A stretch of 32,849 bases of DNA from Gemmataceae bacterium. Lineage in GTDB: Bacteria > Planctomycetota > Planctomycetia > Gemmatales > Gemmataceae. The stretch covers positions 1 through 32,849 of the forward strand of contig JAIEMG010000195.1 of NCBI GenBank assembly GCA_019752375.1, given 5' to 3'. Both the position numbers and the translations under genes were made by a program. Positions 23,044 through 29,965 of the stretch are shown piece by piece. The notes beneath the pieces were generated by a model. It made no database searches, was not told the origin of the DNA, and saw nothing but the letters and a program-made list of their open reading frames with translations. How positions within the stretch are numbered: position 1 is the first letter of the stretch; each line of letters begins with the position of its first letter.

Positions 23044-24348
23044 ATGAGAACCCTACGCTTGCTGTTTCTGGTGCTGGGCCTGTGCGCCGTGCCTGCCCCG
23101 GCCGCGGACTGGCCCCAGTACCGTGGTCCGAACCGCAACGACATTTCCGCCGAGACTGGCCTGCTCAGCGCCTGGCCCAAGGAAGGCCCGCCGCTGCTGT
23201 GGACTTACAGCAATCTCGGCGTTGGCTATTCCGGGCCGGCTGTCATCGGCGATCACCTGTACACAACCGGCGGTCGCGGCGACAGCGAGTTCCTTATCGC
23301 ACTGGACATTGGCAAAGTGAACGACAAGAGCGTTGCGGAGGCGTGGGCGGTCCGTATCGGACCGCTTTTCGAGTGGAAGGGCAACAGCTGGAGCGCTGGC
23401 CCCAGCGCGACGCCGACGGTGGACGGAAACCTGATCTTCGCGCTGGGGGGCATGGGTGACTTGCTATGCGTCAACGCAGAGAACGGTAAGGAGCTCTGGC
23501 GGAAAGACCTGGCAAACGAGTTGGATGCCCAGGTCAATCCCATCGGCGGGGGTCCCAAGAACCTGGGCTGGGGCTACACGTGGTCGCCGCTGGTCGATGG
23601 CGACCAGCTGGTCTGCGCTCCGGGCGGACCGAAAGGAACGCTGGCCGCGCTGGACAAGAAGACCGGCAAGGTCCTGTGGCGCAGCACTGCCGTCACCGAC
23701 CAGGCCACCTACACGTCGCCGATGCTGATGGAGGTGGACGGGGTCAAGCAATACGTGCTGTTGACCAACCAGGGACTGACCGGTGTGGCTGCAAAGGACG
23801 GAGCCTTGCTCTGGCGGTATCGCCGGCCGCAGGCATACTCGACGGAAGTCGTCAACACGCCGCTCATCCGCGGCGGACATGTCTACGCGACGGTCGGCTC
23901 CGGCAACGGCTGCGACCTGGTCAAGGTGGAGCGCGATGGCGACAAGTTCAAGGTCGACAAGGTCTACGCCAACAAGAACATGGCCAACCACCACGGCAAC
24001 GTGGTGCTGGTCGGCGACCATGTCTACGGATTCTCCGAGGGCAAGGGCTGGACGTGCCAGGATTTCAAGAGCGGCGACACGACCTGGGTGGAGAAAGGCA
24101 AGCTCCGCGCCGGTTCGGTCGTCTTCGCTGACGGACGTCTTTACTGCTACGGCGAAGACGACGGAACCGTCGCGCTGATCCAGGCCAGCATCGACGGGTG
24201 GAAGGAATCGGGCCGTTTCAAGATCCCGCAACTGACCAGGCTGCGCAAGCCCTCGGGCCGCATCTGGACGCCGCCGGTAATCGCCGGCGGCCGGTTGTTC
24301 CTGCGCGATCAGGACCTGCTCTTCTGCTTCGACATCAAGCGGAAATAA
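23044..24348 (+). CDS. Secreted PQQ-type beta-propeller protein 2
   Basis: This 434-residue protein has a signal peptide (MRTLRLLFLVLGLCAVPAPA), the motif DWPQYRGPNRND and PQQ-like blades (NAENGKELWRKD, DKKTGKVLWRST, GALLWRYRRP). The order of blades resembles many planctomycete and verrucomicrobial outer-membrane-biogenesis-like proteins. The ATG at 23044 has AGGAGG seven bases upstream. Reading earlier in frame only overlaps the previous gene. It forms a likely operon with beta-propeller protein 1, probably a paralogue. Substrate or partner is unknown. Confidence 0.85.
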   Translation: MRTLRLLFLVLGLCAVPAPAADWPQYRGPNRNDISAETGLLSAWPKEGPPLLWTYSNLGVGYSGPAVIGDHLYTTGGRGDSEFLIALDIGKVNDKSVAEAWAVRIGPLFEWKGNSWSAGPSATPTVDGNLIFALGGMGDLLCVNAENGKELWRKDLANELDAQVNPIGGGPKNLGWGYTWSPLVDGDQLVCAPGGPKGTLAALDKKTGKVLWRSTAVTDQATYTSPMLMEVDGVKQYVLLTNQGLTGVAAKDGALLWRYRRPQAYSTEVVNTPLIRGGHVYATVGSGNGCDLVKVERDGDKFKVDKVYANKNMANHHGNVVLVGDHVYGFSEGKGWTCQDFKSGDTTWVEKGKLRAGSVVFADGRLYCYGEDDGTVALIQASIDGWKESGRFKIPQLTRLRKPSGRIWTPPVIAGGRLFLRDQDLLFCFDIKRK

Positions 24349-24414
24349 CCCGCCCCGTTCGGCGGCCAGGGAGCCGCACACGCCCAACCGACGGAGTCGC
24401 TGTTGATGCGGCGA

Positions 24415-25089
24415 TCACGACCGACCTGCCGCGTGTTGTTCCCCGCGCCGCACGGGCCGGATTGCATCGTGCCCGCCAGACTCTCCCAGCCAACACCGGC
24501 GCTTACGGAAAAAGATGACACCCGCCGTCTGGAGCACCAGCAGCCATCCCGCGCCGTAGAGCAAGAAACCGATCCGGGGGTAGAATGCCATCAAGCTGCC
24601 GGTGACGAACATCGCCAGTGCAGCCACCACCAGCCTCGCCGACAGCATCATGCTCAGGACCAAGAGCATGAACGAGCTGAGCGTCGCCAGGGCTGGCAGC
24701 AGGACGAAGATCGGCAGCCCCAGGAGCACGTTGAGTACCGCTACGTTCCAGCATAGCAGCACGAACACGGTGCAGAGCCGATTGACGTGGGCCAAGAGTG
24801 GCAGGTGAGCAGTCTTCCACGAACCACCCGCCAGGGTCGTCGCGCCCAACGCGACGACAATTTGCCCCGCCCACAAGAGCACGAAAGGCCCGTAGTTGGG
24901 GGCCTGCAAGTGCATCACCTCGACAAAGTAATGGGACACGGCGCAGGCAAGCAGGTTGGTCCAACCGAGCAGGGTGTAGATCAGCCAGTAATTCTCGCGA
25001 GCCGCTGTCCGCTCGAACTCCTCGAGCGTGTCGTGCCGGAGAAGGCGGTAGCGCTCCGCCAGGTTGGCAGGAGAATCGGCGGGGCTCAT
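24415..25089 (-). CDS. Six-helix integral membrane protein of unknown function
   Basis: The predicted product is 224 residues. After a charged N-terminus (ERYRLLRHDTLEEFERTAAR) come about six hydrophobic helices, among them YWLIYTLLGWTNLLACAVSH, FVLLWAGQIVVALGATTLAG, LCTVFVLLCWNVAVLNVLLG, LSSFMLLVLSMMLSARLVVA and FLLYGAGWLLVLQTAGVIFF. A short basic tail (RKRR) would be cytoplasmic. No family motif is recognised. The ATG at 25089 was chosen because upstream codons (MLLHPGDPTGARGT) do not look like a protein start. It converges with the beta-propeller operon and lies on the same strand as, and downstream of, the kinase gene. Confidence 0.7.
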   Translation of the reverse strand: MSPADSPANLAERYRLLRHDTLEEFERTAARENYWLIYTLLGWTNLLACAVSHYFVEVMHLQAPNYGPFVLLWAGQIVVALGATTLAGGSWKTAHLPLLAHVNRLCTVFVLLCWNVAVLNVLLGLPIFVLLPALATLSSFMLLVLSMMLSARLVVAALAMFVTGSLMAFYPRIGFLLYGAGWLLVLQTAGVIFFRKRRCWLGESGGHDAIRPVRRGEQHAAGRS

Positions 25090-25292
25090 GTTCGTGCCTC
25101 GGGCGCCGGTGGGGTCGCCAGGATGAAGGAGCAAGATGCGCGGTAGTTCAAGTATGGCCTACCGCCGGCAAATTGGTCCCGAAATACGTCGTGGGGGGAC
25201 GACGAGGCGGCGGCCCAATCGGTACACTCGACACGAACGGAGACCAGGTCCAGAGCGCCGGCGGCTCCGCCTGGATTACGAGCGGATGGGGG

Positions 25293-27911
25293 CTACTTGA
25301 ATTCCCCGGCGTCGTAGCGCTTCCAGAACTCGGCGGGTGGCAGGTCGTTGAGGTTCGTCAGGCTTTTCATCTGACGCAGGTATTCCATGCCCTTGGTGAC
25401 GATCTTGGGATTGAAAAGTATCTTTTGCAGGTTCATGCCTTGGAGCGGCGTCAGGTCTTTCACGGGGGTGTTGTCAAGGTTCAGCCAGGTCAGGGGCATG
25501 CCCTTCAACGGCGACAGATCGTAAACCTGGCCGCACCACTGTAACTCCAGTTGTGTGAGCGACATACCCTGTAGCGGCCTGAGGTCTTGGAGCTGGCTGC
25601 AACCATGAAGGTACAGCCTGGACAGCGGCATCCCCTTCAGCGCTGAAATGTCTCGCACCTGGCTGCACAAGCCAAGGTTCAGCGTAGAGAGCGGCATGCC
25701 CTGCAACGGCGTCAAGTCATGCACCTGGCGACAACCGAATAAGTTCAGGGAGGTGAGCGGCACGCCTTTCAGCGGCGTCAGGTCATGCACCTGGCCGCAG
25801 CCGAATAAGTCCAGCGTCGTGAGCGACATGCCCTGCAATGGCGTCAGGTCACGAACCTGGCCGCAGCCATGCAGGTCCAGCGTGGTGAGTGGCATGCCCT
25901 TCAGCGGCGTCAGGTCTTGTACGGAGGTGCTATCGAGGTTGAGCGTGTTCAACTGCATCCCCTTCAACGGATCCAACGTGGTTACTTGCCTGCATTTCCA
26001 GAAATTGAGATCGAATTGGGCATCCTGACCCAGACTCAACTTTCCTCCCAACCCCTTCCAATTTACTTCGATCTGCTTGCGATAGACCGGCAACAGCGGC
26101 TCACGTCTCTTTCGCTCTGCTGCCACTTCATCCAACAGAGGGATTGCTGGTCCAGGCACATTCTGCCGTCCCAGCACCTCCGCCACGGCCGATTGGGTGG
26201 CGGCATCGTTCACCTTTCCCGTGCTGCACAACTCGAGTAGCTTTTTCACGTCGGCATCGTTCTTCTGTTGCAGGTATTGCTCCAGTTCGCCCCGTGCCGT
26301 CGTCCATTCCTTTTGTCCCAGGAGTATTTGCCCTCGCAACAAATGAGCGTTTGCATCCGTCGGCTCGTACAGCAGGGCCAGTTCCACCTGCTCACGAGCG
26401 ACTTGGATGTTGCCGGCGTTTGCAACCTGGCGAGCTGCCACGACCAGGGCCGGAACCGCATTCCGTGTGCGGTTGACCAACTCCATCTGTTTCGCCTGGG
26501 AGTCGGCCTTCGCCTTTTCGACGTCCCGTTGGGCCAGCCCATTGGCCACCAACGCCCATAGCACCACGACGGCCAGGACCGTCGTAAACGCACTGACTGT
26601 CTTGTTTCGCTTGACGAGTTTCCAGGTCATCTCCTTGAACGTGTCGTCCTTGGCACTGACGGATCGCCCTTCCTGGAACCGCTCGATGTCTGTACGCAGC
26701 GCCTCGACATTCTGATAGCGGTCCTGGGGATTCGTCGCCATCGCTTTCATGGCGACGGCCGCCAGCTCTTTGGGTATCTTCCCCGCCCTGGCCCGCTTTG
26801 GGGCCCGTTGTTCGGGCGGGATGATCTCGCCCTGCATCACTCGCATGAGAACGGCCAGATAACCGCCTTCCTTGTCGATGGGCGGTTGCAAGGCGAGCAC
26901 TTCGTAAAGGATTGCCCCCAACGAGTAAATGTCGCTGCGGTGGTCGATGGCATCGACCCGACCCGTGGCCTGCTCCGGCGGCATGTACACCGGCGTGCCC
27001 AGCACGGCTCCTTCCTGAGTCAGGTCGGCCTCCGCGTCGCGGCTGGTTTCCACCTTGCTTGACCGCCGGGCTTGGCTCCCGGGAACGGGAACCGCAACAC
27101 GCGATTCGGAGGGACACGCACCGGACGCTGCGCTGGGCATGGGCGCTGCCGCACGTGGACCGCCCTTGAGGACCTTGGCGAGTCCCCAATCCATAACGTA
27201 AACTTCTCCGAAGTCTCCCACCATGATGTTGGCAGGCTTGAGATCACGGTGGACCACGCCTCTGGAATGCGCGTAGCCCAGCCCGTTGCAAACATTGACC
27301 AGGATGTTCAGCAGCCGCCCCAAGGTGTACTCCCCGTCGGCGGTCTTCGGGTTCTGTCGCAGTTCATCCAGAACTTGCGCCAGGCTCCTGCCCTTGACCA
27401 TCTTCATGGAGAAGAACAGTCGCTTCTGGGCATCGGTGCCGAGTTCATGGACTGGGGGGATGTTCGGGTGTTCGAGTTGTCCAGTGATCTGCGCCTCTTC
27501 GATGAAGCGCTGCTTCTTCTTGGGATCCGCCTGGTCGAGCATGAACTTGACGGCCACTTCTCGGCGGATGTCGCAGTCCACCGCCCGCAGGACGGCGCCC
27601 ATGCCCCCACGAGCGATCTCGCGCTCGATGATGTATCGCTCACCCTTCTTGCTTGGGCGAGCCAGGAGTTCCTGCACCGACTTCTGACCTGGACGAACGG
27701 CATGCTCCAGAGTCACGCCGCCTTCCAGTCCTGCCTGGTGAACACTGCTGGGCGTGCCGTCGATCTGCTCATTGGGAATGAATGCCTGCGTCTTGTCCGG
27801 CAAGGGCACGACGAGGCTTTGCTTGCAGGTTGGACACTTCGAGGATCGACCCGCGAATTGCTCCTTGACTTGCAGTTTCATGCCGCAATGGAAACAAGAG
27901 AAAGCGATCAT
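25293..27911 (-). CDS. Zinc-ribbon Ser/Thr protein kinase with transmembrane helix and leucine-rich repeats
   Basis: This 872-residue protein opens with a zinc ribbon (CFHCGMKL ... KCPTC). A Hanks-type kinase domain follows from about residue 93: ARGGMG loop, VAVKFM lysine, HRDLKPAN (Asp223), VMDWGLAK (Asp241; DWG replaces DFG, as is common in planctomycetes), MPPEQATG, and NPQDRYQNVEAL. One membrane helix lies at about 435-457 (TVSAFTTVLAVVVLWALVANG), then a TPR-like helical region. About nine 22-residue repeats follow from about 640 to 845 (VxDLTPLxGMxLTxLxLxxC), similar in length to internalin-type leucine-rich repeats. The kinase should face the cytoplasm and the repeats the periplasm or a compartment. 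The ATG at 27911 has GAGGCG upstream; an earlier in-frame ATG (28226) would add unrelated sequence. Confidence 0.9.
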   Translation of the reverse strand: MIAFSCFHCGMKLQVKEQFAGRSSKCPTCKQSLVVPLPDKTQAFIPNEQIDGTPSSVHQAGLEGGVTLEHAVRPGQKSVQELLARPSKKGERYIIEREIARGGMGAVLRAVDCDIRREVAVKFMLDQADPKKKQRFIEEAQITGQLEHPNIPPVHELGTDAQKRLFFSMKMVKGRSLAQVLDELRQNPKTADGEYTLGRLLNILVNVCNGLGYAHSRGVVHRDLKPANIMVGDFGEVYVMDWGLAKVLKGGPRAAAPMPSAASGACPSESRVAVPVPGSQARRSSKVETSRDAEADLTQEGAVLGTPVYMPPEQATGRVDAIDHRSDIYSLGAILYEVLALQPPIDKEGGYLAVLMRVMQGEIIPPEQRAPKRARAGKIPKELAAVAMKAMATNPQDRYQNVEALRTDIERFQEGRSVSAKDDTFKEMTWKLVKRNKTVSAFTTVLAVVVLWALVANGLAQRDVEKAKADSQAKQMELVNRTRNAVPALVVAARQVANAGNIQVAREQVELALLYEPTDANAHLLRGQILLGQKEWTTARGELEQYLQQKNDADVKKLLELCSTGKVNDAATQSAVAEVLGRQNVPGPAIPLLDEVAAERKRREPLLPVYRKQIEVNWKGLGGKLSLGQDAQFDLNFWKCRQVTTLDPLKGMQLNTLNLDSTSVQDLTPLKGMPLTTLDLHGCGQVRDLTPLQGMSLTTLDLFGCGQVHDLTPLKGVPLTSLNLFGCRQVHDLTPLQGMPLSTLNLGLCSQVRDISALKGMPLSRLYLHGCSQLQDLRPLQGMSLTQLELQWCGQVYDLSPLKGMPLTWLNLDNTPVKDLTPLQGMNLQKILFNPKIVTKGMEYLRQMKSLTNLNDLPPAEFWKRYDAGEFK

Positions 27912-28044
27912 GGGGCGCCTCACGGCTGAAACTCGTTCAGGCCAAAAGCATGCTCTGAGATTATTAACCCGGCGGCATAGAAAATCATAGCATGGATTAA
28001 CGTTGGTAGACGGCCTGTCAACGCGACGGACTCGACGGTCTGCC

Positions 28045-28449
28045 CCACGAACGAACGGGGCGGCCGGTTCCGGCCGCTGGCTCTCGCCCGAGCAAGAACG
28101 ACAACTCCAACAGCGCCTGCTGGAGCACCCTCCCGAAGCGGAAGGGCCCCGCGGTGCTCTGGACGCGCAAGGCCGTGCGCGCCTTGGTCGAAAACGCCTA
28201 CGGCTCCAACTGCCCATCCGCACCATCGGCCTGTACCTGGAGCGTTGGGGTTGGACGCCCCAACGCCCGACGCGGAAGTCGTACCGTCAGAAGCCCGAGG
28301 ACGTGGAATATCCGAACATCAAGGCCCGAGCGAAGGCCGAGGGGGCCGAGATTCACTGGGGCGACGAAACGGGCGTGGAAGCCGACGCGCAGCGGGGCCG
28401 GGGCTATGCCCCTCCAGGACGGACGCCGGAACGGCCCATGACGGGGTAG
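28045..28449 (+). pseudogene. IS630-family transposase remnant
   Basis: Pieces of an IS630-type transposase are recognisable: LSPEQERQLQQRLLEHPPEAE, then in another frame ALWTRKAVRALVENAYGS, then back in the first frame LPIRTIGLYLERWGWTPQRP, and AKAEGAEIHWGDETGVEADA, which holds the first catalytic Asp, ending GRGYAPPGRTPERPMTG. Two frame changes lie between about 28150 and 28215. The usual residues between KPEDV and EYPNIKARAK are missing. The 3' half with the remaining DDE residues is absent. It is non-functional. Its 3' end abuts the HEAT-repeat gene fragment, whose reading frame runs into its complement. Confidence 0.75.
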
Positions 28450-29110
28450 CACGTGCGCATCACGGCGGCCTTTGCAGAAGGGCCGAGGTTCCGGAGGGCA
28501 GCTGCAACCGAAGTTCGCTCTGGGGTTTTCCTATCCCTCAGGGCTTCCATCAGCGCAGTTACAATCTTTTCATCACTTGGACTGATTGACGTTCGTGGTA
28601 AGACGCGCCGGCAGTTCGGGTCTTCCTCTTCCCTTCGCAGCTTCAGTAGTCTCGGAATTGCGACTTTCGCTGATGGGCCTATACGTCCGAGATCTCCAAT
28701 GGCTGTGCCCCGAACATCCGCGTTCATGTCTTCGAGCGCATTCGATAAGGCTGGTAGTATTCCTTGGAGACTGCCGCCGAGGTCGACACATGCATTCGCC
28801 GCGGCGCGGCGCACCGATTGGTCCTTGTCGTTCTTGAAAACATCGATCAATGGCGACAGGCATTTCCGACTTTTCGGCCACATCTTGGGCACCATCACGG
28901 TGCCTTGACTTCGCACTCCGGCGTCTGCATGGTTCAAAAGCACGGGAATGTGAGGGACGGTCGGCTCACCCATGCTGAGAAAGACATTCGTGGCGGAAAG
29001 CATGGTCTCGGCGTCCGCACTAGCGAGCATGTCCAGAAACGCAGGGATCGCAGGCTCTGCTTCGGCTTTCAGCGCAATGAGATGACGGAGCGATGTTTTT
29101 CGCGTCAGTG
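28450..29110 (-). pseudogene. Broken HEAT-repeat protein gene
   Basis: About 200 residues form tandem helical HEAT-type repeats: AIPAFLDMLASADAETMLSA, HIPVLLNHADAGVRSQGTVM, LSPLIDVFKNDKDQSVRRAA, ILPALSNALEDMNADVRGTA, AIPRLLKLRREEEDPNCRRV, and TALMEALRDRKTPERTSVAA followed by ALRNLGPSAKAAV. Homology continues upstream of the first ATG (29030) as SPLTRKTSLRHLIALKAEAE with no start codon before a stop near 29133, so the 5' part is lost. At the other end the frame runs into the IS630 remnant and stops at 28404 after a nonsense tail. HEAT proteins act as binding scaffolds; this one is probably a relic. A short product from 29030 cannot be excluded. Confidence 0.6.
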
Positions 29111-29273
29111 GGCTGCGACTCCCCCAGCCCCTTCACATGCAGAGCGACCGATGTTCGTACGTCAGAATTCTTCGCGCGGGGCTGGTGGAGGAAACGGAGC
29201 CGGCAGCGTGCCGGATGGCAGGCCCGACTCCATTGAAGTCGTTGCGTGATCTCGCGATTTTCTTGAACATGAT

Positions 29274-29302
29274 TTGACAGTTTAATATGACAGTGTTATA
29301 TT
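29274..29302 (+). promoter_or_regulatory. Near-consensus sigma-70 promoter of the MerR-VWA operon
   Basis: TTGACA and TATATT are separated by exactly 17 bases in a strikingly AT-rich patch of GC-rich DNA. The expected start of transcription (about 29308-29310) lies two to four bases before the ATG at 29312, so the mRNA would be practically leaderless. No Shine-Dalgarno sequence precedes that ATG. Confidence 0.75.
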
Positions 29303-29313
29303 AATACTGTCAT
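29287..29313. promoter_or_regulatory. Palindromic operator over the MerR promoter
   Basis: A perfect inverted repeat ATGACAGT-N11-ACTGTCAT spans the -10 box and the start codon. A third half-site, TGACAGT, occurs in direct orientation at 29275-29281, overlapping the -35 box. Its place suggests autoregulation by the adjacent MerR-type protein, although classical MerR operators lie between -35 and -10. Confidence 0.65.
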
Positions 29314-29965
29314 GATTACGACGCAACATCTCGGGACGATTGACGAACTGGGTGTGCAGGTCGCTCTGGCGCTGGCCGTGGACTACGACGGTGCTCCGAA
29401 TGGGCGCGTCCGCGGCGTGCCGGACCAGCGGACGATTCGCTACTACACGACGCTCGGCCTGCTGGACCGTCCGGCGGAGATGCGCGGCCGGACTGCCCTG
29501 TATGGCCGGCGTCACCTGCTCCAGCTCGTCGCGATCAAGCGACTCCAGGCGAACGGCCTATCACTGGCGGAAATCCAACAGCGGCTTCTCGGTGCGACGG
29601 ACAAGGTGTTGACCGAACTGGCGCGCCTGCCCGAGGACGCCCAAGCGAGGCGGGACGAGGGGGGAACGGGGGCCGGACGACCGAGTGCGGCTTTCTGGAC
29701 CACGGTGCCGGCGCCGGTCGAGGCGTCCAGCGCGGTCCGGGAGTCTCCCGAGGAGAGGGCGATCGCCCCCTCGACGCTCCAGGGCATTCCGTTGGCCGAC
29801 GCCGTGACCCTCCTGCTGACGGCGGTCCGTCCGCTGGACGACGACGATCTTCAAGCGATCCGCACCGTGGCGGCACCGCTGCTCAAGTTGCTCGACAAGC
29901 GCCGGCTCGTGGCCCGCGCACAGAAAGGAACTGGCGATGACCAAGACGCTGTTGATCCTCAGTGA
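29312..29965 (+). CDS. MerR-type HTH regulator paired with a VIT/VWA protein
   Basis: This 217-residue protein has a MerR winged helix-turn-helix at about residues 35-95: VPDQRTIRYYTTLGLLDRPA, then RTALYGRRHLLQLVAIKRLQ and GLSLAEIQQRLLG. An unusual N-terminal stretch of about 34 residues (MITTQHLGTIDELGVQVALALAVDYDG) comes before it. The C-terminal half is a Pro/Ala-rich linker and a helical segment with no known effector domain or Cys cluster, so it is not a metal sensor of the classical kind. Its 3' end overlaps the VIT/VWA gene by 29 bp, so the two are co-translated. It probably regulates its own operon through the palindrome at its start. The pairing is one I associate with planctomycetes; its signal is unknown. 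Confidence 0.85.
   Translation: MITTQHLGTIDELGVQVALALAVDYDGAPNGRVRGVPDQRTIRYYTTLGLLDRPAEMRGRTALYGRRHLLQLVAIKRLQANGLSLAEIQQRLLGATDKVLTELARLPEDAQARRDEGGTGAGRPSAAFWTTVPAPVEASSAVRESPEERAIAPSTLQGIPLADAVTLLLTAVRPLDDDDLQAIRTVAAPLLKLLDKRRLVARAQKGTGDDQDAVDPQ

Noticed and set aside
25187..25204. CGTCGT-GGGGGG-ACGACG hairpin between the kinase and the membrane protein gene
   Set aside because: Short stem in GC-rich DNA without a T-tract; not distinguishable from chance.
25440..25990. 66-bp tandem DNA repeats as a minisatellite
   Set aside because: They encode regular leucine-rich repeats in frame within the kinase gene.
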